From Winogradskyella alexanderae (GTDB lineage: Bacteria; Bacteroidota; Bacteroidia; Flavobacteriales; Flavobacteriaceae): a DNA stretch of 64,000 bases. The stretch lies in assembly GCF_020166335.1 (NCBI RefSeq), contig NZ_JAIUJR010000005.1:124001-188000 (forward strand), written 5' to 3'. Position numbers and translations under genes: made by a program. This document shows, piece after piece, positions 1 through 9,107 of this stretch. The notes beneath the pieces are model-generated. The model saw nothing but the letters and a program-made list of their open reading frames with translations, was not told where the DNA came from and did no database searches. Position 1 is the stretch's first letter. Every line of letters starts with the position of its first letter.

Positions 1-474
1 TTTGCACCAAACGATAAAGGGGAATATTCAAAAGTACCCCAAATCGGCAATGTTATTCTTGAAGATTACGTAGATATTGGTGCTGGAACTACTATTGATA
101 GAGCTACACTAGGTTCTACTATAATAAGACGTGGTGTTAAGTTAGATAACCAAATACAAATTGCCCACAACGTAGAAATAGGAAAAAATACTGTAATAGC
201 TGCTCAAACAGGTGTTGCAGGCTCCACTAAGATTGGTGAGAATTGTCAAATAGGTGGACAAGTAGGTATTGTGGGGCATATTACAATAGGCAATAACGTA
301 AAAATACAAGCACAATCAGGAATAAGTAGACATGTTAAGGATAATGAAGTACTACAAGGGTCTCCAGCCTTAACTTATGGAGACTATAATAAGTCTTATG
401 TGTACTTTAAAAATCTACCTAAGATTGTCAAAAATTTAAACGAATTAGAAAAGAAAGTCAATGGCAATAATTAA
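1..474 (+). CDS. lpxD: LpxD, UDP-3-O-acylglucosamine N-acyltransferase (5' truncated by window edge)
   Basis: This is the C-terminal part of an LpxD-type acyltransferase; the reading frame is open from base 1, so the start lies outside the window. LpxD adds the second, N-linked 3-hydroxyacyl chain to UDP-3-O-acyl-glucosamine in cytoplasmic lipid A synthesis. The visible part is a left-handed beta-helix of hexapeptide repeats with the family stretch [15 protein letters not shown] and the catalytic-His region [10 protein letters not shown], then a C-terminal helix rich in Lys and Glu. It overlaps lpxC-fabZ by 14 bp, so the two are probably translationally coupled. A second LpxD-like gene lies at 3230-4171. 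Confidence 0.9.
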   Translation, partial: FAPNDKGEYSKVPQIGNVILEDYVDIGAGTTIDRATLGSTIIRRGVKLDNQIQIAHNVEIGKNTVIAAQTGVAGSTKIGENCQIGGQVGIVGHITIGNNVKIQAQSGISRHVKDNEVLQGSPALTYGDYNKSYVYFKNLPKIVKNLNELEKKVNGNN

Positions 475-1867
475 AACAGAAATTAAGCAGAAGACTATTA
501 AAAATGAAGTTACACTCGAAGGTGTTGGTCTTCATACAGGTAAGGACGTTAAGCTAGTGTTCAAACCAGGTCTAGAAAATTCTGGTTTTATTTTTGAACG
601 TGTCGATTTGGAAGGTAGTCCTAAAATCGAGGCGGATGCTAATTATGTTACAAATACACAGCGTGGAACTTGCCTAGAAAAAAACGGGGTAACTATTCAA
701 ACCTGTGAACATGTTTTGGCTGCCTTGGTAGGATTGGATATTGACAATGCAATAATTGAGCTCAATGCTTCAGAGCCTCCAATCATGGATGGTTCTTCTA
801 AGTTTTTTGTTGAAGCAATTGAAAAAGCTGGTATTGTTGAGCAGGAAGCATTTAGAGAAGAATATAAAGTAACACAAGTGCTATCCTATTCTGACGAAGA
901 GTCCGGGAGTGAAATTTTATTAATGCCAGCAAAGTCCTATCAAGTAACTACAATGGTTGATTTTGGCACCAAAGTTCTTGGCACTCAAAACGCTACAATG
1001 CACCATGTAGATGAGTTTAAAACCGAAATTGCAGACGCAAGAACGTTTAGCTTTTTGCATGAGTTGGAAATGTTGTTAGAACACGGTCTGATCAAGGGAG
1101 GTGATTTAAACAACGCTATCGTATATGTAGATAAGGAATTATCACCAGATACGATGGAAAGACTTAAAATTGCATTTAAAAAAGATAACATTGCTGTTAA
1201 GCCAAACGGTATTTTAGATAATCTCACCTTGCACTACCCAAATGAAGCTGCACGTCACAAGCTTTTAGACGTAGTTGGTGATTTAGCTTTGATAGGAACA
1301 AAAGTGCGAGGAAAAGTAATCGCGAATAAGCCAGGACATTATGTGAATACGCAGTTTGCAAAGAAAATCTCAAAATTGATAAAGAATGAGAGACGTAATA
1401 ATGTTCCGCAAATTAATCTAAATGCGCCTCCGTTAATGGATGTAAATCAGATTATGAATATGTTGCCACACAGGCAACCATTTTTACTACTCGATAAGGT
1501 TTATGAATTAACGGACAATTATGTTATTGGGATGAAAAATGTGACTATGAATGAGGAATTTTTCAAAGGTCATTTTCCTGGTGCACCTGTTATGCCTGGC
1601 GTGTTAATTGTAGAAGCAATGGCACAAACAGGGGGTATTTTAGTTTTAAGCACAGTGCCAGACCCAGAAAATTACCTAACATTCTTCATGAAAATGGATA
1701 ATGTAAAGTTTAAACAAAAAGTTGTTCCTGGCGATACTCTTATTTTTAAATGCGAATTAATTACACCAATAAGACGTGGCATTTGTCATATGCAAGGTTA
1801 TGCATATACAAATGGAAAATTATGTGCTGAGGCAGAGTTAATGGCCCAAATTTCTAAAGTAAAATAA
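461..1867 (+). CDS. lpxC-fabZ: Bifunctional LpxC deacetylase / FabZ 3-hydroxyacyl-ACP dehydratase
   Basis: This 468-residue fusion joins two steps that share the 3-hydroxyacyl-ACP pool. Residues about 1-305 are LpxC, the zinc deacetylase that commits UDP-acyl-GlcNAc to lipid A; the zinc motif TCEHVLAAL (His84) and the second motif [10 protein letters not shown] are present. Residues about 325-468 are FabZ, with [11 protein letters not shown] and the active-site stretch [12 protein letters not shown] followed by the conserved Glu of EAMAQ. The fusion is a known hallmark of Bacteroidota. The gene sits between lpxD (14-bp overlap) and lpxA (1 bp between stop and next ATG), so one operon is very likely. 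No truncation is seen. Confidence 0.97.
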   Translation: MAIIKTEIKQKTIKNEVTLEGVGLHTGKDVKLVFKPGLENSGFIFERVDLEGSPKIEADANYVTNTQRGTCLEKNGVTIQTCEHVLAALVGLDIDNAIIELNASEPPIMDGSSKFFVEAIEKAGIVEQEAFREEYKVTQVLSYSDEESGSEILLMPAKSYQVTTMVDFGTKVLGTQNATMHHVDEFKTEIADARTFSFLHELEMLLEHGLIKGGDLNNAIVYVDKELSPDTMERLKIAFKKDNIAVKPNGILDNLTLHYPNEAARHKLLDVVGDLALIGTKVRGKVIANKPGHYVNTQFAKKISKLIKNERRNNVPQINLNAPPLMDVNQIMNMLPHRQPFLLLDKVYELTDNYVIGMKNVTMNEEFFKGHFPGAPVMPGVLIVEAMAQTGGILVLSTVPDPENYLTFFMKMDNVKFKQKVVPGDTLIFKCELITPIRRGICHMQGYAYTNGKLCAEAELMAQISKVK

Positions 1868-1868
1868 A

Positions 1869-2654
1869 ATGAACCAACCACTTGCATACGTTCATCCAGG
1901 CGCAAAAATTGCGAAGAACGTCGTTATAGAACCATTCACAACAATTCACAATAATGTAAAAATTGGGGAAGGTACTTGGATCGGCAGTAATGTTACAATC
2001 ATGGAGGGTGCACGTATTGGTAAGAATTGTAATATTTTTCCAGGCGCAGTAATTTCTGCAGTTCCGCAAGACCTTAAATATAATGATGAAGATACCACTG
2101 TAGAAATTGGAGATAATGTAACCATTAGGGAATGTGTTACAATTAATCGAGGTACTACGGACAAAATGAAGACCGTAATTGGAAACAACTGTCTGATTAT
2201 GGCATATTGTCACATTGCTCATGACTGTGTTGTTGGCAACAACTGTATCTTTTCTAATAATAGTACACTTGCAGGTCACATTACTGTAGGTGATTATGTT
2301 GTTTTGGCAGGAATGACAGCTGTCCATCAATTTTGTTCAATAGGTAATCATGCATTTGTAACTGGCGGATCATTGGTTAGAAAAGATGTGCCACCATTTG
2401 TCAAAGCTGCAAGAGAGCCTTTATCCTATGTTGGAATTAATTCTGTTGGACTAAGAAGAAGAGGGTTCAGCACTGAGAAAATACGAGAGATTCAAAATAT
2501 ATTTAGAATACTTTATCAGAAAAATTACAACACTACCCAAGCAACAGAAATAATAGAAGCCGAAATGGAGGCAACACCAGAGCGCGATGAAATTCTTCAG
2601 TTCATAAAGAATTCCCATCGTGGAATTATGAAAGGGTACTTTAAATCAAATTAA
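1869..2654 (+). CDS. lpxA: LpxA, acyl-ACP--UDP-N-acetylglucosamine O-acyltransferase
   Basis: LpxA performs the first, reversible acylation of UDP-GlcNAc in lipid A synthesis in the cytoplasm. The 261 residues match the family length of about 260. The N-terminal two thirds are hexapeptide repeats forming a beta-helix, including the start pattern YVHPGAKIAKN, the catalytic His region CHIAHDCVVGNN and the downstream stretch GMTAVHQFCSIG. The C-terminal part is helical (EKIREIQNIFRILYQ). It follows lpxC-fabZ by one base and precedes efp by 8 bp, so it belongs to the same operon. Antisense open frames across this gene are by-products of the repeats. Confidence 0.97.
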   Translation: MNQPLAYVHPGAKIAKNVVIEPFTTIHNNVKIGEGTWIGSNVTIMEGARIGKNCNIFPGAVISAVPQDLKYNDEDTTVEIGDNVTIRECVTINRGTTDKMKTVIGNNCLIMAYCHIAHDCVVGNNCIFSNNSTLAGHITVGDYVVLAGMTAVHQFCSIGNHAFVTGGSLVRKDVPPFVKAAREPLSYVGINSVGLRRRGFSTEKIREIQNIFRILYQKNYNTTQATEIIEAEMEATPERDEILQFIKNSHRGIMKGYFKSN

Positions 2655-2662
2655 ATTTTAAT

Positions 2663-3229
2663 ATGGCAAACACCTCAGATATCCGTAATGGATTGTGCAT
2701 CAAATACAATAATGACATTTATAAAATAATAGAGTTTCTGCACGTGAAGCCCGGAAAGGGTCCAGCATTTGTGAGAACAAAATTAAAAAGTGTAACCACA
2801 GGAAAGGTTATTGACAATACTTTTTCAGCAGGCCACAAAATTGATGATGTCAGAGTAGAGACTCATAAATTTCAGTACTTATACAATGATGGTGAGTTTT
2901 ATCACTTTATGAATGAAGCAGATTATACACAGATACGATTATTAGAATCAGCATTAGATAGAGCAGACTTAATGAAGGAAGGCGAAATCGTAACCATTCA
3001 AATCAATACTGAAGATAATATGCCATTATCCGTTGATATGCCTGCAACGGTAATTTTAGAAGTTACACATACCGAGCCTGGTGTAAAAGGTAATACTGCA
3101 ACTAATGCTACCAAACCTGCAACTGTTGAAACAGGAGCTATTGTTAATGTTCCTCTTTTCATCAATGAAGGCGATAAGATTAAGATAGAAACAGATAAGG
3201 GAACTTACAAAGAACGTATAAAGGAATAA
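2663..3229 (+). CDS. efp: Elongation factor P
   Basis: EF-P binds between the P and E sites of the ribosome and relieves stalling at consecutive prolines. The 188 residues fit the standard three-domain, tRNA-shaped protein. The loop HVKPGKGPAF carries Lys32 at the usual modification site near residue 34. The C-terminal OB domain ends with the conserved EGDKIKIETDKGTYKER. It lies in the middle of the lipid A operon, 8 bp after lpxA, and its stop codon is immediately followed by the ATG of the next gene. This lpxA-efp-lpxD-like order is common in flavobacteria by my recollection. Confidence 0.97.
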   Translation: MANTSDIRNGLCIKYNNDIYKIIEFLHVKPGKGPAFVRTKLKSVTTGKVIDNTFSAGHKIDDVRVETHKFQYLYNDGEFYHFMNEADYTQIRLLESALDRADLMKEGEIVTIQINTEDNMPLSVDMPATVILEVTHTEPGVKGNTATNATKPATVETGAIVNVPLFINEGDKIKIETDKGTYKERIKE

Positions 3230-4171
3230 ATGAAGTTTCCAAGAGCACACACCTTAAAAGAAATTGCTGGGATTATTTCCTGTGAATTTGTAGGAGCTAC
3301 TGATTTTCAAGTATTAGGAATGAATGAAATCCATGTTGTGGAACCTGGAGACATCGTCTTTGTAGACCATCCAAAATACTATGACAAAGCTTTAAATTCT
3401 CGCGCTACAGTAATTTTGATTAACAAAAAAGTTGAGTGCCCTCTAGGAAAAGCCCTCCTGATTTCAGACGATCCATTTAGGGATTTTAACAAACTAACAG
3501 AACATTTTAAGCCATTTAAACCCAGTAATAACGCTATTGCATCAAACGCCTTAATTGGTGAGGGCACAATAGTTCAACCCAATTGCTTTATTGGTAATAA
3601 TGTAATAATTGGTAAAGACTGTATTATTCATTCTAATGTAAGTATCTATGATGATACGGTTATTGGCAATAATGTAACGATACATGCAGGTAGTGTATTG
3701 GGTGCTTCGGCATTTTATTATAAAAATAGACCTGAAGGATTTGATCAGTTGTTATCAGGAGGACGTGTTGTGATTGAAGACAATGTTGATATCGGAGCAT
3801 TGTGCACTATTGATAGAGGCGTAACAGGTGATACGACTATTGGGGCAGGTTCAAAATTAGATAATCAAATACAAGTTGGTCATGACACCATTATCGGTAA
3901 AAAGTGTTTAATTGCGTCTCAAACCGGAATAGCTGGTTGCGTGGTTATTGAAGATGAAGTTACCATTTGGGGTCAAGTTGGCATAACAAGCGGTATAACC
4001 ATTGGAAAAAAGGCTATTATACTTGCACAATCAGGTATAAGTAAATCCTTAAAGGGGAACAAAACCTATTTTGGTTCTCCTGCTGAAGATGCCAGAAGCA
4101 AGTATAAAGAAATAGCTTCAATAAAAAGAATTCCAGAACTTTCAAAACAAGTGAAAAAATTATCGGAATAA
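3230..4171 (+). CDS. LpxD-like UDP-3-O-(3-hydroxyacyl)glucosamine N-acyltransferase paralogue
   Basis: This 313-residue protein has the two-part LpxD layout. An N-terminal uridine-binding-type domain (KEIAGIISCEFVGA, then EPGDIVFVDHPKY) is followed by a hexapeptide beta-helix with the motif VDIGALCTIDRGVTG and the catalytic-type stretch IQVGHDTIIGKK. It lacks the long C-terminal helical extension of E. coli LpxD and is somewhat shorter than the usual 340 residues. With the partial lpxD at the window start, the operon holds two LpxD-type enzymes; which one acylates the lipid A precursor cannot be decided from sequence. The ATG directly abuts the efp stop codon. Confidence 0.85.
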   Translation: MKFPRAHTLKEIAGIISCEFVGATDFQVLGMNEIHVVEPGDIVFVDHPKYYDKALNSRATVILINKKVECPLGKALLISDDPFRDFNKLTEHFKPFKPSNNAIASNALIGEGTIVQPNCFIGNNVIIGKDCIIHSNVSIYDDTVIGNNVTIHAGSVLGASAFYYKNRPEGFDQLLSGGRVVIEDNVDIGALCTIDRGVTGDTTIGAGSKLDNQIQVGHDTIIGKKCLIASQTGIAGCVVIEDEVTIWGQVGITSGITIGKKAIILAQSGISKSLKGNKTYFGSPAEDARSKYKEIASIKRIPELSKQVKKLSE

Positions 4172-4206
4172 ATTCTTTAAACTTAATTTAAAGATTTAAA
4201 AAGTTT

Positions 4207-4214
4207 TATTTTTG
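4207..4214 (+). promoter_or_regulatory. -7 promoter element upstream of sucD
   Basis: TATTTTTG matches the Bacteroidota -7 consensus TAnnTTTG, 29 bp before the sucD ATG. No clear TTTG stands at -33, although several TTTA/CTTA stretches lie 16-27 bp upstream. This suggests sucD has its own promoter apart from the lipid A operon. Confidence 0.55.
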
Positions 4215-4243
4215 CAATGTTTTTTTAATAGAAAATCATTTAC

Positions 4244-5113
4244 ATGAGCGTATTAGTTAATAAAGATTCAAAAATTATAGTCCAAGGATTTACTGGCAGT
4301 GAAGGTACATTTCACGCTAGTCAAATGATAGAATATGGTACCAATGTAGTTGGAGGTGTTACACCAGGCAAAGGAGGCCAAACTCATTTGGACAAGCCTG
4401 TATTTAACACTGTTTCTGAAGCTGTTGAAAAAGTTGGTGCAGATACAACCATAATTTTTGTTCCACCTGCCTTCGCAGCAGATGCTATTATGGAGGCAGC
4501 AGACGCAGGTATTAAAGTAATTATTACGATTACAGAAGGTATTCCAGTTGGAGATATGATAAAGGCCTATGAGTATATTAAGGATAGAGGAAGCAGACTA
4601 GTTGGCCCAAACTGTCCAGGAGTTATAACACCTGGTGAGGCCAAAGTTGGAATAATGCCTGGCTTTGTGTTCAAAAAGGGAAAAGTAGGTATAGTGTCCA
4701 AATCTGGAACACTTACTTACGAAGCAGCAGACCAAGTGGTAAAACAAGGTTTGGGTATAACCACAGCCATTGGAATTGGTGGTGACCCAATAATAGGTAC
4801 AACTACAAAAGAAGCTGTAGAATTATTAATTAACGATCCTGAAACCGAAGCCGTTGTAATGATTGGCGAGATCGGTGGTCAGTTAGAGGCAGATGCCGCA
4901 AGATGGTACAAAGAAAGCGGAAGTAAAAAACCTGTGGTTGGTTTTATAGCTGGTGAAACAGCTCCTGCAGGAAGAACTATGGGACATGCAGGTGCTATTG
5001 TTGGAGGTAGTGACGATACTGCACAAGCCAAGAAGAAAATCATGCGAGCATGTGGAATTCATGTCGTTGATTCTCCAGCAGAAATAGGTAAAAAAGTTGC
5101 CGAAGTATTGTAA
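4244..5113 (+). CDS. sucD: Succinyl-CoA ligase (ADP-forming) alpha subunit
   Basis: SucD is the CoA-binding, phosphohistidine-bearing subunit of succinyl-CoA synthetase, which couples succinyl-CoA cleavage to ATP or GTP formation in the TCA cycle; the beta subunit SucC is not in this window. The 289 residues match the family length. The N-terminal Rossmann CoA-binding fold begins [14 protein letters not shown]. The family signature [10 protein letters not shown] and the active-site phosphohistidine motif GHAGAIVGG are intact. It is separated from the lipid A genes by 72 bp with a promoter-like element and is followed by a good terminator, so it is probably monocistronic. Confidence 0.97.
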   Translation: MSVLVNKDSKIIVQGFTGSEGTFHASQMIEYGTNVVGGVTPGKGGQTHLDKPVFNTVSEAVEKVGADTTIIFVPPAFAADAIMEAADAGIKVIITITEGIPVGDMIKAYEYIKDRGSRLVGPNCPGVITPGEAKVGIMPGFVFKKGKVGIVSKSGTLTYEAADQVVKQGLGITTAIGIGGDPIIGTTTKEAVELLINDPETEAVVMIGEIGGQLEADAARWYKESGSKKPVVGFIAGETAPAGRTMGHAGAIVGGSDDTAQAKKKIMRACGIHVVDSPAEIGKKVAEVL

Positions 5114-5134
5114 TACAAAGCGCTTACAAAAGTT

Positions 5135-5166
5135 AAAAACCTTACAAAATCTTGTGAGGTTTTTTT
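5135..5166 (+). terminator. Rho-independent terminator after sucD
   Basis: An eight-pair stem (CCTTACAA with TTGTGAGG, one G-U pair) around a four-base loop is followed by seven T. It lies 22 bp after the sucD stop. Confidence 0.85.
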
Positions 5167-5189
5167 ATGTCGTCGTAATTTGTAATTAG

Positions 5190-5197
5190 TATATTTG
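5190..5197 (+). promoter_or_regulatory. -7 promoter element upstream of fabG
   Basis: TATATTTG is an exact TAnnTTTG match 43 bp before the fabG ATG and after the sucD terminator. No well-spaced -33 TTTG is obvious. Confidence 0.5.
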
Positions 5198-5240
5198 ATA
5201 GAGACATAAGAAGTACATCAAACTAACTAATCAAAAAAAA

Positions 5241-5987
5241 ATGAAATTATTAGAAGGGAAAACAGCAATAATAACTGGTGCTAGTAGAGGTATTGGTAAA
5301 GGTATAGCCGAAGTTTTTGCAAATCATGGTGCAAATATTGCATTTACTTATAGCTCATCAGTAGAAGCCGCTAACGAATTAGAAAAAGATTTAATTAGTC
5401 GAGGAATTAAGGCCAAAGGATATCAAAGTAATGCGGCAAGTTTCGAAGAAGCACAAAAATTGGCTGAAGATGTATTGTCAGAATTTGGTACCATAGATAT
5501 ATTGGTAAATAACGCTGGAATTACAAAAGACAATCTTTTAATGAGGATGAGCGAAGATGATTTTGATAAGGTAATCGAAGTCAATTTAAAGTCTGTTTTT
5601 AATATGACAAAAGCAGTGCAACGTACTATGCTTAAGCAACGTAAAGGATCAATAATTAATATGAGTTCTGTCGTTGGTGTTAAGGGTAATGCCGGGCAAA
5701 CCAATTACGCAGCTTCAAAGGCAGGAATAATAGGATTTTCAAAGTCAGTTGCATTAGAGCTGGGTTCAAGAAACATTAGAAGTAATGTTATTGCGCCAGG
5801 ATTTATTGAAACAGAGATGACCGCTAAACTTGATGAAGAAACCGTTAAGGGTTGGAGAAATGCAATACCACTTAAGCGTGGAGGCACGCCAGAAGACATA
5901 GCAAATGCGTGTGTGTATTTAGCGAGTGATTTAAGTTCTTACGTAACTGGCCAAACACTTAATGTAGATGGTGGAATGCTAACATAA
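5241..5987 (+). CDS. fabG: 3-oxoacyl-ACP reductase FabG
   Basis: FabG reduces 3-ketoacyl-ACP with NADPH in the fatty acid elongation cycle. The 248-residue short-chain dehydrogenase has the cofactor motif TGASRGIG (residues 13-20), the structural NNAG motif, and a catalytic triad Ser143, Tyr156, Lys160 in SSVVGVKGN and TNYAASK. It ends with the family pattern YVTGQTLNVDGGM. It is the only such gene here and stands apart from fabF or acpP; it may be cotranscribed with the vWA protein 36 bp downstream. Other SDR substrates cannot be fully excluded, but the match to FabG is close throughout. Confidence 0.92.
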   Translation: MKLLEGKTAIITGASRGIGKGIAEVFANHGANIAFTYSSSVEAANELEKDLISRGIKAKGYQSNAASFEEAQKLAEDVLSEFGTIDILVNNAGITKDNLLMRMSEDDFDKVIEVNLKSVFNMTKAVQRTMLKQRKGSIINMSSVVGVKGNAGQTNYAASKAGIIGFSKSVALELGSRNIRSNVIAPGFIETEMTAKLDEETVKGWRNAIPLKRGGTPEDIANACVYLASDLSSYVTGQTLNVDGGMLT

Positions 5988-6023
5988 ACACGTGTTTGTA
6001 GATCCTTTTAGGACTACGCAAAT

Positions 6024-8057
6024 ATGCAAATAGAGTCAATTTTATATATCATTATTGCTGGAATAGCAGCGCTTTTAATAGCGCTGTTTCAATATGTATA
6101 TAAATCTAAAATCAAAAGAGGTATAAAGTACTATCTTCTTTTTCTAAGAGCCTTATCGGTTTTTGGTTTGTTATTGCTATTAATCAATCCAAAGTTTGAA
6201 TCTAACACTTTTTATAATGAGAAGCCTCAGTTAGTGCTTGCCATAGACAATTCTGAATCTATAAGCTATTTAAATCAAGATTCCACTGTAAATGAAATAG
6301 TAAGCTACATTACTGGAAATGAGCAGCTAAATAAACGATTTGATGTTAATCGTTATACTTTTTCTAATGAACTAAGGGAAAATGATAGTTTGTCTTTTTC
6401 AGGTGCTCAAACAAACATTTCCAGTGTGTTGAGACAATTAGGGGAAGTTTATAAAGACAAAACAGCTCCAATTATTCTATTTTCAGATGGTAATCAAACG
6501 ATTGGTAGAGACTACAGCTACATGGCCAATACGGTTAAACAATCTATTTATCCTTTGATACTTGGTGACTCTGTAGTGTTTTCCGATTTGAAAATTGAAC
6601 AACTTAACATTAATAGATTTACTTTTTTAAAAAATAAATTCCCAATTGAAGTAATCTTAAGTTATTCAGGTGAAACTTTTGTAAATACCGAATTTCGGAT
6701 ATGGAATGGTGATAGGATTGTTTACCGTAAACCAGTCAGTTTTTCAGAAAATAAATCATCCGAAATCGTCGTCACTTCGCTAGTTGCCAATAGTGTTGGC
6801 ATAAAAACATATCGAGCAGAAATTGTACCGATCACTCAAGAAAAGAATACGGTAAATAATTATCAAAATTTTGCAGTAGAGGTTATTGACCAAAAGACTA
6901 ATGTAGCGATTGTGTCAGATCAACTTCATCCAGATTTGGGTGTATTAAAAAAGGCCATTCAGAGTAATGAGCAGCGTAGCGCTAGTATTCTTAAGCCTAA
7001 TGAGTATCTAAGTCAAATAGATGATTATCAATTGGTTATACTTTATCAGCCAAACAGTAACTTTAGATCTCTTTTAAATGAAGTTAAAACACAAAAGCTA
7101 AATACTTTTATTATAACTGGTGCAAGTACCGACTACGAATTTATTAATGATACTAATCTTAAGGTAATTTGGGGAATAACCAATCAAACCGAAGAATTTC
7201 AACCAGAATTAAATCGAAATTATAATACCTTCATAATAGACAATATAACTTTTGAAAATTATCCACCGCTAAAATCCGAATTTGGGGGATTTAATTTTTT
7301 GGCACCGGCCGATATCATCTTATACAAAACGGTTAATGGCATAAGTACTGGAGATGCGATGCTAGCAACTTATAGTTTTGATGATATGAAGCATGCGGTT
7401 TTGGTTGGTGAAGGTATTTGGCGTTGGCGTGCTCAGACCTATTTGGATAAGGAGAGTTTTAACGATTTTGATAATTTCATCGGTAAGCTCATACAATACT
7501 TAAGTTCTACGAAAAAACGGAATAGATTGAACATAGATTATAAATCTTTTTATAATGGTAACGACAATATCATTATTTCTGCTCAGTATTTTAATGAGAA
7601 TTTTGAATTTGATTCAAAGGCATCCTTAATTCTGTTAATTGAGAATTCTGAAAATGGTAAAAAACGTGAATTACCTCTTTTACTAAACGGATCTCAATAT
7701 ACAGTAGATTTAAGTGGCATTGAAGCTGGTTCATATAATTTTACTGTTAAACATAGTTCTGAACCAATTTCCTCATCCGGTCGAATTCAAGTTCTCGAAT
7801 ACAATGTTGAACAACAATTTTTAAATGCAGATTTAAGTCGATTAAATAAACTGGCAAAAGATAGTGGAGGTAAAGCATTCTTTGCAAATAATAGTTCTGA
7901 ATTAATAGATGGTTTACTGAGCGATAATAGATATAGAACCATTCAGAAAAGCACTAAAAATATTGTACCTTTGATAGATTGGAAATACCTACTAGGATTT
8001 ATAGCTTTATGTCTATTTTCCGAGTGGTTTATTAGAAAATATAACGGATTAATTTAA
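6024..8057 (+). CDS. Membrane-anchored von Willebrand factor A domain protein
   Basis: This 677-residue protein has two N-terminal membrane segments (about residues 5-25 and 38-58). A vWA-type domain follows, opening LVLAIDNSESIS with the DxSxS metal (MIDAS) motif, then a long extracytoplasmic part and a single C-terminal membrane segment near residues 655-672. The layout resembles BatA/BatB-like and glutamine-amidotransferase-like (class I) membrane proteins of Bacteroidota, but no GATase motif is visible. It probably sits in the inner membrane with the large domain in the periplasm, mediating protein contacts. Its partner may be the SPFH protein encoded 12 bp downstream. Function is unknown. 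Confidence 0.7.
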   Translation: MQIESILYIIIAGIAALLIALFQYVYKSKIKRGIKYYLLFLRALSVFGLLLLLINPKFESNTFYNEKPQLVLAIDNSESISYLNQDSTVNEIVSYITGNEQLNKRFDVNRYTFSNELRENDSLSFSGAQTNISSVLRQLGEVYKDKTAPIILFSDGNQTIGRDYSYMANTVKQSIYPLILGDSVVFSDLKIEQLNINRFTFLKNKFPIEVILSYSGETFVNTEFRIWNGDRIVYRKPVSFSENKSSEIVVTSLVANSVGIKTYRAEIVPITQEKNTVNNYQNFAVEVIDQKTNVAIVSDQLHPDLGVLKKAIQSNEQRSASILKPNEYLSQIDDYQLVILYQPNSNFRSLLNEVKTQKLNTFIITGASTDYEFINDTNLKVIWGITNQTEEFQPELNRNYNTFIIDNITFENYPPLKSEFGGFNFLAPADIILYKTVNGISTGDAMLATYSFDDMKHAVLVGEGIWRWRAQTYLDKESFNDFDNFIGKLIQYLSSTKKRNRLNIDYKSFYNGNDNIIISAQYFNENFEFDSKASLILLIENSENGKKRELPLLLNGSQYTVDLSGIEAGSYNFTVKHSSEPISSSGRIQVLEYNVEQQFLNADLSRLNKLAKDSGGKAFFANNSSELIDGLLSDNRYRTIQKSTKNIVPLIDWKYLLGFIALCLFSEWFIRKYNGLI

Positions 8058-8069
8058 ATAAAATTTGAA

Positions 8070-8885
8070 ATGGAGAGATTACCAAAAATTGGACTACCGA
8101 TTTTAATCGGAATTATTTTTTTAATTATTGTTATAGCAAAATCTGCTGTAACTATAGGATCTGGTGAAGCGGGTGTATTATATAAAACTTTTGGAGGTGG
8201 TGTGGTAACTGATGAACCACCCTTAGGAGAAGGTTTTCATATTGTAGCGCCTTGGAATAAAGTATATGTATATGAAGTAAGACGTCAAGAAATATTTGAG
8301 AAGATGAAGGTATTATCGTCAAACGGATTAGATATACAACTAGATGCTTCAGCTTGGTATCAGCCAGATTATCAAAATCTTGGTAAATTACACCAAGAAA
8401 TTGGAGAAAATTATTTACAGCGTATCATATTACCTACTATAAGATCCGCAGCACGAAGTGTTGTAGGGCGCTATACTCCAGAACAATTATATTCTAGTAA
8501 ACGAGATGCTATTCAAAAAGAAATTTTTGAAGAAACTAAGAAAATTGTAGATGAGCAATACATTACTCTTGATGAAATTTTAGTAAGAGATGTAACGTTG
8601 CCTCCAACTATTAAAGATGCTATTGAAAGAAAGTTAAAACAAGAGCAGGAATCTTTAGAATATGAGTTTAGACTTGTAACAGCAGATAAAGAAGCACAAA
8701 GGCAAATAATAGAAGCAAAGGGTAAAGCAGATGCCAACCGTATTTTAAGTGCGTCACTTACAGATAAAATATTACAAGATAAAGGTATAGAGGCAACAAT
8801 AAAATTATCAGAATCACCGAACAGCAAAGTTATTGTAATTGGATCTGGAGACTCTGGAATGCCAATAATATTAGGCAACCAATAA
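8070..8885 (+). CDS. Prohibitin-type SPFH/Band 7 membrane protein
   Basis: The 271-residue protein has one N-terminal membrane anchor (about residues 10-28) and an SPFH/Band 7 domain. Typical stretches are GEAGVLYKTFGGGV, GFHIVAPWN, the IRSAARSVVGRYTPEQLYS region and a coiled-coil flotillin-like tail (EAQRQIIEAKGKADANRIL). Prohibitin homologues form large membrane rings that act as scaffolds or modulate proteases such as FtsH. The gene is 12 bp downstream of the vWA protein, suggesting a functional pair. HflK/HflC are more distant relatives; the prohibitin-like length and sequence favour the present call. Confidence 0.85.
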   Translation: MERLPKIGLPILIGIIFLIIVIAKSAVTIGSGEAGVLYKTFGGGVVTDEPPLGEGFHIVAPWNKVYVYEVRRQEIFEKMKVLSSNGLDIQLDASAWYQPDYQNLGKLHQEIGENYLQRIILPTIRSAARSVVGRYTPEQLYSSKRDAIQKEIFEETKKIVDEQYITLDEILVRDVTLPPTIKDAIERKLKQEQESLEYEFRLVTADKEAQRQIIEAKGKADANRILSASLTDKILQDKGIEATIKLSESPNSKVIVIGSGDSGMPIILGNQ

Positions 8886-8900
8886 TTTTTTGTTAAACAC

Positions 8901-8932
8901 TTGGGAATCTTAAATAAATTTCACAAACTTTG
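8901..8932 (+). promoter_or_regulatory. Probable his operon promoter
   Basis: A TTG at 8901-8903 and AAACTTTG at 8925-8932 (one mismatch to TAnnTTTG) are 21 bp apart. Transcription would begin shortly before the leader-peptide ATG at 8950. This is the only promoter-like pair upstream of the leader. Confidence 0.45.
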
Positions 8933-8949
8933 TCATAGTAAATTAAGAC

Positions 8950-9003
8950 ATGAATCAGAATCAATTGCATCATCATTTTCATCTAATCGCTCAAGCGAGG
9001 TGA
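8950..9003 (+). CDS. hisL: His operon leader peptide (17 aa)
   Basis: This short open frame encodes MNQNQLHHHFHLIAQAR, with four His codons among five consecutive codons (8968-8982). It lies directly upstream of an intrinsic terminator and of hisG. Its final codons (8990-9001) are complementary to the 5' half of that terminator, as expected for ribosome-mediated attenuation. A ribosome stalled for lack of His-tRNA would leave this segment free to pair and block termination. The peptide itself probably has no other role. The identification rests on composition and position, which are both very specific. Confidence 0.9.
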   Translation: MNQNQLHHHFHLIAQAR

Positions 9004-9066
9004 GAATGTATTGATTGATTTCAACATATTAATTAAACCCGTTTGAGAACATCAAATGGGTTTTTT
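8990..9066 (+). promoter_or_regulatory. Histidine attenuator: antiterminator and terminator
   Basis: Two mutually exclusive RNA structures are visible. The antiterminator pairs 8990-9001 with 9037-9047 (11 pairs including one G-U, with one bulged A at 8998). The terminator pairs 9035-9046 with 9052-9063 (12 pairs including one G-U) and runs into the T-tract 9061-9066. A small hairpin at 8987-8998 at the end of the leader frame could act as a pause signal. The arrangement predicts readthrough into hisG when histidyl-tRNA is scarce. Confidence 0.85.
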
Positions 9067-9107
9067 GTTTAAAGCTTGTAGTGTTTTCAAACTAACCAAA
9101 ACTTAAA

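Noticed and set aside
1854..2330. Minus-strand frame of 158 residues opposite lpxA
   Set aside because: It is a by-product of the hexapeptide repeats of lpxA, Cys/Asn-rich and with no homology visible; lpxA is certain.
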